Assembly (NCBI GenBank): GCA_963791225.1
Contig: CAWBRV010000008.1
Coordinates: 992,001 to 1,056,000 of the forward strand
From: PALSA-612 sp963791225
GTDB lineage: Bacteria > Actinomycetota > Thermoleophilia > Gaiellales > Gaiellaceae
Direction: 5' to 3'
Length of the DNA: 64,000 nt
Within the stretch, counting starts at the first letter, position 1, and the number at the start of each line of letters is the position of its first letter. The notes below the pieces were generated by a model that had not been told where the DNA came from, made no database searches, and saw only the letters and a list, made by a program, of their open reading frames with translations. The translations under genes were made by a program, and so were the position numbers. Below, piece by piece: positions 7,933 to 16,842 of this stretch.

Positions 7933-9378
7933 ATGTCGACCACGGTGACGAGCTACAAGAACTTCGTCGGCGGCGAGTGGGTAGACGCGGCCGGCGGCGA
8001 GACCATGGAGGTGCTCAACCCGGCGACCGGCGAGGTGATCGCCGAGGTGCCGCGCGGTGGGGCAGAAGACGTCGACCGTGCCGTCGCCGCGGCTGCGAAG
8101 GCGCTTCCGGACTGGCTCGACAAGACGCCGAAGGACCGCATGGAGCTGCTGCTCAAGCTCGCCGACGTGATCGAGGACAACGCCGACGAGCTGGCGCAGC
8201 TCGAGTCGCTGAACGTCGGCAAGCCGATGTGGATCTCGCGCGACGAGCCCCCGTTCATGGCCGACAACCTGCGTTTCTTCGCGGGCGCGGCCCGGAATCT
8301 CGAGGGGAAGGCGTCCACCGAGTACGTCGCCGGCTACACGTCGTTCCTGCGGCGCGAGCCGCTCGGCATCGTCGCCGGGATCACGCCCTGGAACTACCCG
8401 TTGATGATGGTCGTCTGGAAGCTCGGCCCGGCGCTCGCGGCGGGGAACGTGCAGATCCTGAAGCCGGCCGAGCAGACGCCGCTGACGACGCTGAGGTTCG
8501 TGGAGCTGGCACAGGAGATCCTGCCGGCGGGCGTCGTGAACGTCATCACCGGCGACGGCCTCCCGGTCGGCGACGGGCTCGTGCGCCATCCCGACATCGC
8601 GCTCGTCTCGCTGACCGGTGACGTCGAGACCGGCAAGACGATCGCCCGCAACGCCGCGGACACGCTCAAGCGCGTTCACCTCGAGCTCGGCGGCAAGGCA
8701 CCGATGGTCGTGCTCGACGACGCCGACCCCGAGGCCGTCGCCGCTGCGGTCAAGGTCGGCGGCTACTTCAACTCCGGCCAGGATTGCACGGCGTCGTCGC
8801 GGATCCTCGTCGCGGAGCGGATCTACGACGACGTCATGGCGCAGACGGTCGACGCGGTCTCGTCGCTGAAGGTCGGCGACCCGTCGGAGGGGGACGACGT
8901 CGAGATGGGCCCGGTGATCTCGGCCGCTCAGCAGGAGAGGGTGCTCGGCTTCCTCGAGCGGGCCGTCGAGGCCAAGGCCACGGTCGTCACGGGCGGCGGC
9001 TCGGTCGGCGAGCGCGGCTTCTTCGTCGCGCCGACGATCGTCGCCGACGTGGCCCAGGACTCGGAGATCGTGCAGCGCGAGGTGTTCGGCCCGGTCGTGA
9101 CCGTGCAGAGGTTCTCGTCGGACGAAGAGGCGCTCGAGCTCGCCAACGACGTCCGCTACGGCCTCGCCGCCTCGGTGTTCTCGAAGGACGTCGGCCGCGC
9201 ACTCGGCGCCGCGCGCAAGCTCGCGTTCGGAACGGTGTGGATCAACGAGCACCTCTACCCGCTCACCCCGGAGATGCCTCACGGCGGCATCAAGGAGTCG
9301 GGCTACGGCAAGGACATGTCGATCTACTCGATGGAGGAGTACACGCGCGTCAAGCACGTCGTCGCAAAGCTGGGCTGA
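7933..9378 (+). CDS. NAD-dependent aldehyde dehydrogenase (aminobutyraldehyde/betaine aldehyde type)
   Basis: The 481-residue protein is a full-length class 3-type aldehyde dehydrogenase. The general base is E251 in L-E-L-G-G-K-A-P and the catalytic nucleophile is C285 in F-N-S-G-Q-D-C-T. The cofactor loop G-I-T-P-W-N-Y-P is near residue 155 and the C-terminal F-G-T-V-W-I-N-E is present. Start ATG 7933 follows a GGAGG ribosome site. The G-Q-D-C-T active-site context and the place next to a polyamine transporter fit gamma-aminobutyraldehyde dehydrogenase (oxidising the putrescine-derived aldehyde to GABA), but betaine aldehyde cannot be excluded. Confidence 0.88.
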   Translation: MSTTVTSYKNFVGGEWVDAAGGETMEVLNPATGEVIAEVPRGGAEDVDRAVAAAAKALPDWLDKTPKDRMELLLKLADVIEDNADELAQLESLNVGKPMWISRDEPPFMADNLRFFAGAARNLEGKASTEYVAGYTSFLRREPLGIVAGITPWNYPLMMVVWKLGPALAAGNVQILKPAEQTPLTTLRFVELAQEILPAGVVNVITGDGLPVGDGLVRHPDIALVSLTGDVETGKTIARNAADTLKRVHLELGGKAPMVVLDDADPEAVAAAVKVGGYFNSGQDCTASSRILVAERIYDDVMAQTVDAVSSLKVGDPSEGDDVEMGPVISAAQQERVLGFLERAVEAKATVVTGGGSVGERGFFVAPTIVADVAQDSEIVQREVFGPVVTVQRFSSDEEALELANDVRYGLAASVFSKDVGRALGAARKLAFGTVWINEHLYPLTPEMPHGGIKESGYGKDMSIYSMEEYTRVKHVVAKLG

Positions 9379-9434
9379 GCCACCGTCAAGCACCGCCTCG
9401 TCCGGACATGCCTGGAGGGCCTGGCCAAACGGTC

Positions 9435-9447
9435 GGTGTCAGACACC
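9435..9447. promoter_or_regulatory. 13-nt perfect palindrome GGTGTCAGACACC between convergent genes
   Basis: The arms GGTGTC and GACACC flank a single A. It lies in the 100-base gap between the aldehyde dehydrogenase and the convergent saccharopine-dehydrogenase-like gene. There is no T-run and the loop is one base, so it is a poor terminator. It may be a protein-binding site or a dispersed palindrome. Confidence 0.4.
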
Positions 9448-9478
9448 CACGGGCCGATCGAAGCGGTGCCGGCGGTCG

Positions 9479-10723
9479 CTAGTCGGCGACCGCAGCCGGG
9501 GCGAGCCCGCCCGGCGTGCGCTCCGAGATGCCGTGCGGTGAGCCGTACTCGGCGAGCAGATCGAGGAACGGCACCGAGTCGAAGGACTCCGGACCGACCA
9601 CGCCCGTGCCCTTCCAGTCGCCGCGCGCGAGCAGCTCCATCGCCACCACCGGGTTGACCGCGGTCTGCCAGACGACCGCCTGCGAGCCGTACTCACGCAT
9701 CGACCACTCGTTGTCGACCACGTGGTAGATGTAGGTCGCCCGCGGGGCGCCGTCCTTGCCGGTCCCGGTGACGAACGTGCCGGCGCAGGTCTTGCCCGTC
9801 ATCCGCTCGCCGAGACCACCCGGATCCGGGAGGCAGGCCGCGACGACGTCCCTCGGCGCCACCTCCACGCCGCCGGCGCGAATCTTCTCCTTCGAGGCGA
9901 GGCCGAGCTCGCGGAGCCACTTGAGGACGGCGACGAACTCGAGGGTCAGCCCGTACTTGAACGTGACGCGACGGCAGTCGATCTCGCGCGGGATCAGCAC
10001 GACCTCCTCGTGCTCGACGTTGACGCACTCCATGGCGCCGATTCCCTCGGGGAACTCGAACATCTCCGGCTCGGACAGCGGTTCGGTCGTGAACCAGCCG
10101 CGGTCCTTCTCCCAGACGAGCGCTGGGTTCAGGCACTCCTCGATCGTCGTCCAGATCGAGAAGGTGGGTGCGAACTCGTAGCCCTCGACGACGAGATCGG
10201 CCCCGTCGCGGACGGAGACTTCGTCGAGTTCGGAGAACAGATGGTCGGCGGCATACCGGGCGGCCACGTCCGAGAAGCCCGGCTCGACGCCCATCCCGAC
10301 GATCGCGAGTCGACCCGCCTGCTGCCATTCCTCTGCGCGCTCGAACTGCCGGTCGGCGAGCTTGACGCCGCACTCCTCGTACGGGTTGTCCGGGTGCGGC
10401 TCGGACAACGTTGTGGCCATGTCCAGGTAGATCGCACCCGCCTGGAAGCAGGCGTCGAAGACGGGGACGACGAAGCGAGGGTCGACCGCGTTCAACACGG
10501 CGTCGGCGCGGAGGGCCCGGATCAGTGCGGCGAGCGAGGCGGTGTCGGTCGCGTCGATGCGGGTGGCGTCGAAGCGGTCAGGCTCTCCGAGCGACTCGAC
10601 CGAGGCCGTTGCGCGGCCCACGTCGAGGTCGCCGAGGATGATCCGGTCGAAGAAGTCGCGCCTCTGCGCAATTCGCGCAAACGCCGTCCCGACGCCGCCT
10701 GAACCGATCACGAGGATGTTCAT
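9479..10723 (-). CDS. Saccharopine dehydrogenase-family oxidoreductase
   Basis: This 414-residue protein begins with the Rossmann motif V-I-G-S-G-G-V-G and continues with the saccharopine dehydrogenase/carboxynorspermidine synthase fold, including a segment G-M-G-V-E-P-G-F-S-D-V near residue 153. Relatives reductively join or split an amino acid and an aldehyde, or oxidise the epsilon-amine of lysine. The ORF is open 29 codons further upstream, but ATG 10723 places the Rossmann motif at the N-terminus as in relatives. It is transcribed divergently from the Lrp regulator at 10787. In a polyamine island it could act on an aminoaldehyde such as 4-aminobutyraldehyde or aspartate semialdehyde; this is inference. 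Confidence 0.8.
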   Translation of the reverse strand: MNILVIGSGGVGTAFARIAQRRDFFDRIILGDLDVGRATASVESLGEPDRFDATRIDATDTASLAALIRALRADAVLNAVDPRFVVPVFDACFQAGAIYLDMATTLSEPHPDNPYEECGVKLADRQFERAEEWQQAGRLAIVGMGVEPGFSDVAARYAADHLFSELDEVSVRDGADLVVEGYEFAPTFSIWTTIEECLNPALVWEKDRGWFTTEPLSEPEMFEFPEGIGAMECVNVEHEEVVLIPREIDCRRVTFKYGLTLEFVAVLKWLRELGLASKEKIRAGGVEVAPRDVVAACLPDPGGLGERMTGKTCAGTFVTGTGKDGAPRATYIYHVVDNEWSMREYGSQAVVWQTAVNPVVAMELLARGDWKGTGVVGPESFDSVPFLDLLAEYGSPHGISERTPGGLAPAAVAD

Positions 10724-10751
10724 CGCCCGCCCGCCGTCACCCGGCGATTGA

Positions 10752-10791
10752 CGCAATGCGCCCGAATGTGGTAGGAGTGCCTCGCATTGCG
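10752..10791. promoter_or_regulatory. Inverted repeat CGCAATGCG / CGCATTGCG, candidate Lrp operator
   Basis: Perfect 9-base arms at 10752-10760 and 10783-10791 are 22 bases apart, so the centres are about 31 bases apart (three helical turns). They sit in the divergent gap between the saccharopine-dehydrogenase-like gene and the Lrp gene; the right arm covers the Lrp start codon. This is the layout expected of an autoregulated divergent operator. Confidence 0.55.
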
Positions 10792-11347
10792 CGCCACTCG
10801 GGCCGGACATTACAGTAAAGCGCAGGTCGCGTCACGGGGCCCGGTCGGGCAGGCGCGCCGGCTCGACGACGTCGACTCGGCGCTGATCGAAGCGTTGCAG
10901 CTGAACGGGCGCGACTCGTTCCGACGGATCGCGGCCGAGGTCGGCGTCTCCGAGGCGACGATCCGCTCGCGCTACCAGCGACTCTGCGACGACGGCATCG
11001 TCCAGGTCACGGCGGTGACGAATCCGCTCGGCCTCGGGTACGACGCCATGGCGATGGTCGGCGTCAGGACGTCCGGCCCGCCCGAGGACGCGGCCGAGCT
11101 CATCGACCAGATCGAGGAGGCCAGCTACGTCGTGGTCGCGGCCGGGCAGTTCGACCTGCTGGTCGAGCTCGTCTGCGTCGACCGGCGCCACCTCCTCGAC
11201 GTCACGAACAGGATCCGGGCTCTGGACGGCGTCGCCTCGACCGAGACGTTCGTCTACCTCGAGCTGCGCAAGCAGCTCTACGACTGGGGCATCAGGAAGA
11301 CACCCAACGAGCCGCCTGCCGTGGCGGGAGCGGGAAAGGGAGGCTGA
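10787..11347 (+). CDS. Lrp/AsnC-family transcriptional regulator
   Basis: The 186-residue protein has an N-terminal winged helix (L-D-D-V-D-S-A-L-I-E-A-L-Q-L-N-G-R then V-S-E-A-T-I-R-S-R) at about residues 27-75 and a RAM/AsnC effector-binding domain from about 85 to 165. The TTG start at 10787 is supported by TAGGAG nine bases upstream. The first 25 residues are extra to the usual family start. The stop overlaps the permease ATG by one base. Such regulators sense amino acids or related metabolites; here the divergent dehydrogenase and the downstream permease-aminotransferase operon are likely targets. Confidence 0.88.
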   Translation: MRATRAGHYSKAQVASRGPVGQARRLDDVDSALIEALQLNGRDSFRRIAAEVGVSEATIRSRYQRLCDDGIVQVTAVTNPLGLGYDAMAMVGVRTSGPPEDAAELIDQIEEASYVVVAAGQFDLLVELVCVDRRHLLDVTNRIRALDGVASTETFVYLELRKQLYDWGIRKTPNEPPAVAGAGKGG

Positions 11348-12876
11348 TGGCAACCGCAGAGGTCACCACGGTCCCTCGGGCCGGCGTCATCGAGGCCGAC
11401 AAGGGTCTCAAGGCAGGCGCGCTCGGATTCGTCTCGAGTGTCGTCATCGGCGTTGCCTCGACGGCACCGGCGTACAGCCTGGCGGCGACGCTGGGCCTGG
11501 TCACGGCGACCGTCGGCATCGGCGTTCACGCGCCGATCGTGATGGTGGTCGCCTTCGTGCCCATGCTGTTCGTCGCTCTCGGCTTCAAGTACCTGAACCA
11601 GGCCGACCCCGACTGCGGGACGACCTTCACATGGTGCGCTCGCGCGTTCGGCCCGATCACCGGCTGGCTCGGCGGCTGGGGCCTGATCGTCGCCGACGTG
11701 CTCGTGATGGCGAGCCTCTCGCAGATCGCCGGCTCGTACACGTTCCTCCTCTTCGGCGCGGACAGCGCTGCCAACAGCACCCTCTGGGTGGGAATCGCGG
11801 GCGTCGTCTGGATCCTGCTCATGGGCTTCATCTGCTACGTCGGCATCGAGGCGTCGGCGCGAACGCAGTACTTCCTGCTCGGCGCGGAGATCCTGATCCT
11901 CGGCGTCTTCTCGATCGTGGCGCTCACCAAGGTCTGGACCGGCCATCCGGCCGGCAGCATTCATCCTGCGTGGAGCTGGCTCGACCCCACCGGGATCTCG
12001 TCGTTCGGCGCACTGAGCAGTGCACTCCTGATCGCGATCTTCATCTACTGGGGCTGGGACACGGCCGTCTCGGTCAACGAGGAGACCGAGGACGCGACCC
12101 AGACGCCCGGTAAGGCTGCGGTCGTGAGCACCTTCCTGCTGCTCGGGATCTACGTCATCGTCACGTTCGCGGCGCAGGCGTACCACGGGATCGGCTACCT
12201 GAACGCCAACTCGGACGACGTCATCGGCGCTCTCGGCAAGGACGTGCTCGGCTCGCCGTGGGACAAGCTGCTGATCATCGCCGTGCTCACCTCGGCGTCG
12301 GCATCGACCCAGACCACGATCCTGCCGACCACACGGGCGACGCTCGCGATGGCGAGCCACGGAGCGCTGCCGAAGACCTTCGCGAAGATCCATCCGCGCC
12401 ACCTGACACCGAGCGTCTCGACCGTCTGGATGTGCGGCGTCTCGATCGCGGTCTTCCTCGTGCTCAACTCCATCTCGCAGAACATCCTCTTCGACTCGGT
12501 CACCGCGACCGGATTCGGCATCGCCTTCTACTACGGGCTCACCGGTCTCGCCTGCACCTGGTACTTCCGGCGGGAGCTCATGAAGAGCGTACGCAACTTC
12601 GTCTATGTGGGTCTGCTGCCGCTCGTGGGCGGGATCATGCTCCTCGCCATCCTCGGCGACAGCTTCTACGAGGCCTGGAGCCCTTCGAGCTCGAACACGG
12701 GCTCGTCGTGGCTCGGCCTCTCACCGCCGGTCGCGATGGCGCTGCTCTCCGTGTTGATCGGGGTCGCGGTCATGATCGGGCAGCGGATCGTCTCTCCGGA
12801 GCCGTTCTTCCGCTGGAAGACGCAGGTCGCCGATCCGGCTGTCCTTCAGCCGGCAAAGGAGGTGGCTCATGGCTAG
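11347..12876 (+). CDS. APC-superfamily amino acid/polyamine permease
   Basis: The 509-residue protein has about 12 hydrophobic helices and the APC opening helix G-F-V-S-S-V-V-I-G-V-A-S-T-A-P-A-Y near residue 29, where the broken helix 1 binds the substrate amine. A second substrate-site helix F-I-Y-W-G-W-D-T appears near residue 231. ATG 11347 follows GGGAGG and shares a base with the Lrp stop. The stop lies eight bases inside the UspA gene. It probably imports the amine or amino acid used by the following aminotransferase. Confidence 0.87.
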   Translation: MATAEVTTVPRAGVIEADKGLKAGALGFVSSVVIGVASTAPAYSLAATLGLVTATVGIGVHAPIVMVVAFVPMLFVALGFKYLNQADPDCGTTFTWCARAFGPITGWLGGWGLIVADVLVMASLSQIAGSYTFLLFGADSAANSTLWVGIAGVVWILLMGFICYVGIEASARTQYFLLGAEILILGVFSIVALTKVWTGHPAGSIHPAWSWLDPTGISSFGALSSALLIAIFIYWGWDTAVSVNEETEDATQTPGKAAVVSTFLLLGIYVIVTFAAQAYHGIGYLNANSDDVIGALGKDVLGSPWDKLLIIAVLTSASASTQTTILPTTRATLAMASHGALPKTFAKIHPRHLTPSVSTVWMCGVSIAVFLVLNSISQNILFDSVTATGFGIAFYYGLTGLACTWYFRRELMKSVRNFVYVGLLPLVGGIMLLAILGDSFYEAWSPSSSNTGSSWLGLSPPVAMALLSVLIGVAVMIGQRIVSPEPFFRWKTQVADPAVLQPAKEVAHG

Positions 12877-13291
12877 GACGCTCGTCCTCGGGTACGACGG
12901 ATCGGACGGCGCTCGCGCCGCACTCGAGAAAGCGGTCGAGGTCGCCCAGCTGGAGAGTGCGCGGATCGTCGTCGTGTTCGCCTACGAGATCCCGGCTGCG
13001 TACGGCGGCGAGACGGGCGACTACCGCCGGGCCGTGCGCGAGCTCGCCGAGCAGAAGACAGCGGAGGCGGTCGAGCGGATCACGGCAGCCGGGGTCGAGT
13101 ACGAGGTCGAGCTCGTGCCCGAGCGGCCGGCGCACGGGCTCGTCGACGTCGCCGAGCGGGTCGGGGCGAGCATGATCGTCATCGGCACGAACGGAGAGCA
13201 TCCGATCAAGGGCGTCGTGCTCGGCTCGGTGCCGCACAAGCTTCTCCACATCTCGCACGTGCCGGTCCTGGTCGTCCCCGAGCCGGAATGA
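12869..13291 (+). CDS. Universal stress protein (UspA family)
   Basis: This 140-residue single-domain UspA protein has the opening strand T-L-V-L-G-Y-D-G-S and the ATP-binding pattern G-T-N-G-E-H-P-I-K-G-V-V-L-G-S near residue 109-123. AAAGGAGG precedes the ATG at 12869. It overlaps the permease by eight bases and the aminotransferase by four (ATGA), so it is part of the operon; a UspA next to an APC permease is a common pairing. Confidence 0.85.
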   Translation: MARTLVLGYDGSDGARAALEKAVEVAQLESARIVVVFAYEIPAAYGGETGDYRRAVRELAEQKTAEAVERITAAGVEYEVELVPERPAHGLVDVAERVGASMIVIGTNGEHPIKGVVLGSVPHKLLHISHVPVLVVPEPE

Positions 13292-14694
13292 GCACCGGCA
13301 CCCCGATGTCCGCCGCGGAGCTCCAGCAGGCCGCGCGCGACCACCTCTGGCTGCATTTCACGCGGATGGGGAGCTACGCGAGCGCCGACGTGCCGGTGAT
13401 CGTCCACGGCGACGGCTGCTATCTCGAGGACACGACCGGGCACCGCTATCTCGACGCGCTCGCTGGGCTGTTCTCCGTCAACATCGGCTACGGCTTCGGG
13501 CGGGAGATCGGCGAGGCGGCGCTCGAGCAGATGACCGAGCTGCCGTTCTACACGACCTGGTCGTACGCGCATCCGCGCGCCGTCGAGCTCGCGGCCGAGC
13601 TCGCGTCGCTCGCGCCCGGCGACCTCAACCGCTCGTTCTTCGTCTCCGGCGGCTCCGAGGCGGTCGATTCGGCCTGGAAGCTCGCGCGCCAGTACTACCA
13701 GGCCAGGGAGGGCCACTCGGGGAAGCCGGGCCGCCGCTACAAGGCGATCGCGCGGCGGCTCGCCTACCACGGGACGACGATGGGCGCGCTATCCCTGAAC
13801 GGCGTGCCGCCGATCCGCCAGCCGTTCGAGCCGCTCGTCCCGGAGGTACGTCACGTCCGCAACACGAACCGCTACCACCGGCCGGCCGAGGAGACGGAGG
13901 ACCAGTTCACCGCCTTCCTGCTCGACGAGCTCGAGCACACGATCCAGGCGATGGGGCCGGAGACGGTCTGCCTCGTCCACATGGAGCCGGTGCAGTCGAC
14001 CGGGGGCTGCCTCACGCCCCCCGCGGGCTACTTCCAGGGCGTGCGCGAAATCTGCGACCGCTACGACATCCTGCTCTCGGCGGACGAGGTGATCTGCGCC
14101 TTCGGCCGGCTCGGGCACTGGTTCGGCTCGGAGCGGTACGACATCCGGCCCGACCTGATGACGTGCGCGAAGGGCCTGTCCTCGTCGTATGCGTCGATCG
14201 GCGCCGTCATCGCGACCGATCGCGTCTTCGAGCCGTTCCTCGCCGACGCGGCCATGTTCTCGCACGGGATCACCTTCGGCGGCCATCCCGTCATGTGTGC
14301 GATCGCGCTCAAGAACATCGAGATCATGAAGCGCGAGCGGATCGTCGAAGGCGTGCTGGAGCACGAGGACGCGTTCCGACGGACGCTCGACAAGCTCCTC
14401 GAGCTGCCGATCGTCGGCGACGTGCGAGGCGCGGGCTTCTTCTACTCGCTCGAGCTCGTCAAGGACAAGGAGACGCGCGCCACCTTCGACGCCGACGAGT
14501 GCGAATGGCTGCTGCGAGGCTTTCTGTCGCACAGCCTGCTCGAGCACGGCCTCATCTGCCGCGCCGACGACCGCGGCGACCCGGTGATCCAGCTCTCGCC
14601 CCCGCTCGTCGCCAGGCAGCCCGAGTTCGACGAGATCGTCCGCATCCTCGGCGACGTGCTCACCGAGGCGTGGGACAAGCTGCGCCGTCGGTAG
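13288..14694 (+). CDS. Class III (omega) aminotransferase, probable polyamine/amine:2-oxoacid type
   Basis: The 468-residue PLP enzyme has the class III hallmarks: S-G-G-S-E-A-V-D-S-A near residue 118, Y-H-G-T-T-M-G-A near 162, D-E-V-I-C-A-F-G-R-L-G near 268, and the PLP lysine K295 in T-C-A-K-G-L-S-S. This branch includes putrescine and omega-amino acid:pyruvate aminotransferases (SpuC-like). With the transporter and aldehyde dehydrogenase next door, transamination of putrescine or a similar diamine to an aminoaldehyde is the likely role. ATG 13288 overlaps the UspA stop. Confidence 0.88.
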   Translation: MSTGTPMSAAELQQAARDHLWLHFTRMGSYASADVPVIVHGDGCYLEDTTGHRYLDALAGLFSVNIGYGFGREIGEAALEQMTELPFYTTWSYAHPRAVELAAELASLAPGDLNRSFFVSGGSEAVDSAWKLARQYYQAREGHSGKPGRRYKAIARRLAYHGTTMGALSLNGVPPIRQPFEPLVPEVRHVRNTNRYHRPAEETEDQFTAFLLDELEHTIQAMGPETVCLVHMEPVQSTGGCLTPPAGYFQGVREICDRYDILLSADEVICAFGRLGHWFGSERYDIRPDLMTCAKGLSSSYASIGAVIATDRVFEPFLADAAMFSHGITFGGHPVMCAIALKNIEIMKRERIVEGVLEHEDAFRRTLDKLLELPIVGDVRGAGFFYSLELVKDKETRATFDADECEWLLRGFLSHSLLEHGLICRADDRGDPVIQLSPPLVARQPEFDEIVRILGDVLTEAWDKLRRR

Positions 14695-16070
14695 CGCCGG
14701 GCGACCGGCCCGCCTGGTGGCTCGAGGACGCTCCGCCCGACCTGGCGGCGCCGCCGCTCGAGGGAGAGCACGCCGTCGACGTCGCGATCGTCGGCGGCGG
14801 GTACACCGGCCTCTGGACGGCCCTGGCGCTGAAGGGGCGTGAGCCGTCGCTGGAGGTGGTCGTGCTCGAGGCCGACTTCTGCGGCTCTGGGCCGAGCGGG
14901 CGGAACGGCGGCTTCATCGAGAGCCTCTGGCCCGCACTCGGACGGCTCCGCGAGCGCATGGGCGGCGAGGACGCGCTCGCCGTAGCCCGTGCGTCGACGG
15001 GCGTCTTCGGCGCCGTGCGTGCGCTCGGCGATGACGACGTGCTGGTGCGGGAGTCGGGCACGCTGATGGTCTCGACGGCTCCGTCGCAGGATGCGACCGT
15101 GGGCCGGGCCGTCGAGGTCGCAGCCGGGCTCGGCGTGCCCGCGGAGGCCGTGCCGCTCTCGGCCGACGAAGTGGCCGCTCGGTGCGCGTCGCCTCGTTTC
15201 CGCCACGGCGTCCTCTTTCGCTCGGCGGGAACGGTGCAGCCCGCCGCGCTCGTGCGCGCGCTCCGGCGCGCGGCGCTCGGACGCGGTGTGCGGCTCTACG
15301 AGGGGACGCGGGCGGAGCGGATCGCGGACGGGCTCGTCGAGACCGCGCGCGGCCGCGTGCGTGCGCGCGAGGTCGTCGTCGCCACCAACGCGTGGATGAC
15401 CGGCTGGCGGCCTGCGGGGCGGCGGCTGACGAACTTCGGCAGCTTCGTCGTCCTCACCGAGCCCGTGCCGGACGCGCTCGCCGGGATCGGCTGGACGGGC
15501 GGCGAGGCGATCGTCGACGGGCGCATGTTTCTCCACTACTTCAGGACGACTGCCGACGGCCGCGTGCTCATGGGCTCCGGCTCCGGGCCGATCGGCTTCG
15601 GCGGGCGCGTCGACCGCCGCTTCACGCACGACGGCGCGACGGTCGCGCGGGCGGAGCACGGGCTTCGCACGCTGTTGCCGGAGCTTGCCTCGGCGCGGAT
15701 CGAACGAGCCTGGGGCGGACCGGTCGACGTCTCCGCCGACCACCTGCCCTTCTTCGGGACGGTGCCGGGGACGCGCATCCACTTCGGTGCCGGCTACTCG
15801 GGGAACGGCGTCGGCCCGAGCTGGCTCGGCGGGCAGATCCTCGCCTCGCTCGCCCTCGGCGCCGACGACGAGTGGTCGCGCTCGCCGCTCGCGACGCGGC
15901 ACGCCCCGTCGTTCCCGCCGGAGCCGTGGCGCCGTCTCGGGGGCGGGCTCGTCCGCTGGGGCATCCTCGCGGTCGAGGAGGCCGAGGAGTCGGGTCGCCG
16001 CCCGCCCCCGGGTGCGCGTGCCGTCGCGTCGCTCCCCCGCCGCCTCGGCCTGCGCGTCGGGACGCGTTAA
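14670..16070 (+). CDS. FAD-dependent amine oxidoreductase (DAO/PuuB-like)
   Basis: This 466-residue flavoprotein has the dinucleotide motif V-A-I-V-G-G-G-Y-T-G-L near residue 31, the FAD contact C-G-S-G-P-S-G-R-N-G-G near 71, and the C-terminal FAD segment F-G-A-G-Y-S-G-N-G-V-G near 372. It belongs to the DadA/glycine oxidase superfamily and resembles gamma-glutamylputrescine oxidase (PuuB). The GTG at 14670 overlaps the aminotransferase end by 25 bases; the ORF is open further upstream but the family homology starts here. It probably oxidises a secondary amine or glutamyl-amine, feeding the aldehyde dehydrogenase. I see no PuuA-type ligase in the window. Confidence 0.85.
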   Translation: MGQAAPSVAPGDRPAWWLEDAPPDLAAPPLEGEHAVDVAIVGGGYTGLWTALALKGREPSLEVVVLEADFCGSGPSGRNGGFIESLWPALGRLRERMGGEDALAVARASTGVFGAVRALGDDDVLVRESGTLMVSTAPSQDATVGRAVEVAAGLGVPAEAVPLSADEVAARCASPRFRHGVLFRSAGTVQPAALVRALRRAALGRGVRLYEGTRAERIADGLVETARGRVRAREVVVATNAWMTGWRPAGRRLTNFGSFVVLTEPVPDALAGIGWTGGEAIVDGRMFLHYFRTTADGRVLMGSGSGPIGFGGRVDRRFTHDGATVARAEHGLRTLLPELASARIERAWGGPVDVSADHLPFFGTVPGTRIHFGAGYSGNGVGPSWLGGQILASLALGADDEWSRSPLATRHAPSFPPEPWRRLGGGLVRWGILAVEEAEESGRRPPPGARAVASLPRRLGLRVGTR

Positions 16071-16078
16071 TCAGGACG

Positions 16079-16795
16079 TCAGGCGTCGACGTCGATCTCG
16101 GAGCTCTTGAGGCCGACGACGTACGGGAGGATCCGCGCGGTCATCGCGGCGTTGTAGCTCGTCCGCTCGAGCCAGGTCGCCCGCCCGGCCGCCGGCACGG
16201 GCTGGGCCACGCTGGTCATGTCCACGTAGAAGAGGTGCTCCTCGCCGAGGCCCGCGAGTTCCTCGTCGATCGGCGTCGCCAGCTCGGAGAAGGGCGATCC
16301 GGCGAGCGCGTGCACGGGCTCCGTCATCAGCACGTACTCGGCGACGGGGACCGAGTTCTTCAGCATCCGGTGGACGAGGATCACGTCGACGCCGGCGAGC
16401 GTCGTCCCGCCCCGCCGCGGCGTGAGCACGACCTCGCCGTAGTGGGCGACGACCTTCACGTTCAGCCGGCCGGTCTGGTGGCAGGCGTCGCAGCGGCAGA
16501 CGCTGAGCGATTCCATCTTCCCCTGCTCGGTGTGGAACGACGCGTGCATCGCGGTCGTCATGCCCGCAAGCGACCGGGTGACCTCCTCGGCCGTCGGTTC
16601 GGTCGCGTAGAGGAAGGCAGCATCTCCCTCGAGCCCGGACAGCTCCAGATCGGGCGCCGCGTCGATGACCGCATCGAGGAGGCGGAGCGTGTTCTCCTGC
16701 GCGTGCGCGAGGCTCATCCGGTGCAGGTTCATGAACCGCGTGTACCCGCCGATATCGGCGATCAGCAGCAGCGCGTTGACGGTCTCGGAAGACAC
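16079..16795 (-). CDS. DUF2652 nucleotide-cyclase-like protein
   Basis: The 238-residue protein begins like a class III adenylate cyclase domain (L-L-I-A-D-I-G-G-Y-T-R-F) and contains G-L-E-G-D-A-A-F near residue 54, as in DUF2652 proteins. A cluster C-R-C-D-A-C-H near 99-105 may bind a metal. A steroidogenic START-like tail is not apparent. The start is GTG 16795. Cyclase activity is not assured, since the second metal aspartate lies in a shifted context. It converges on the amine oxidase gene. Confidence 0.75.
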   Translation of the reverse strand: MSSETVNALLLIADIGGYTRFMNLHRMSLAHAQENTLRLLDAVIDAAPDLELSGLEGDAAFLYATEPTAEEVTRSLAGMTTAMHASFHTEQGKMESLSVCRCDACHQTGRLNVKVVAHYGEVVLTPRRGGTTLAGVDVILVHRMLKNSVPVAEYVLMTEPVHALAGSPFSELATPIDEELAGLGEEHLFYVDMTSVAQPVPAAGRATWLERTSYNAAMTARILPYVVGLKSSEIDVDA

Positions 16796-16842
16796 GGGCC
16801 GATGCTACTTCGCCCGCGCCGCCGCGTCAGTTCGGCGGAAGC

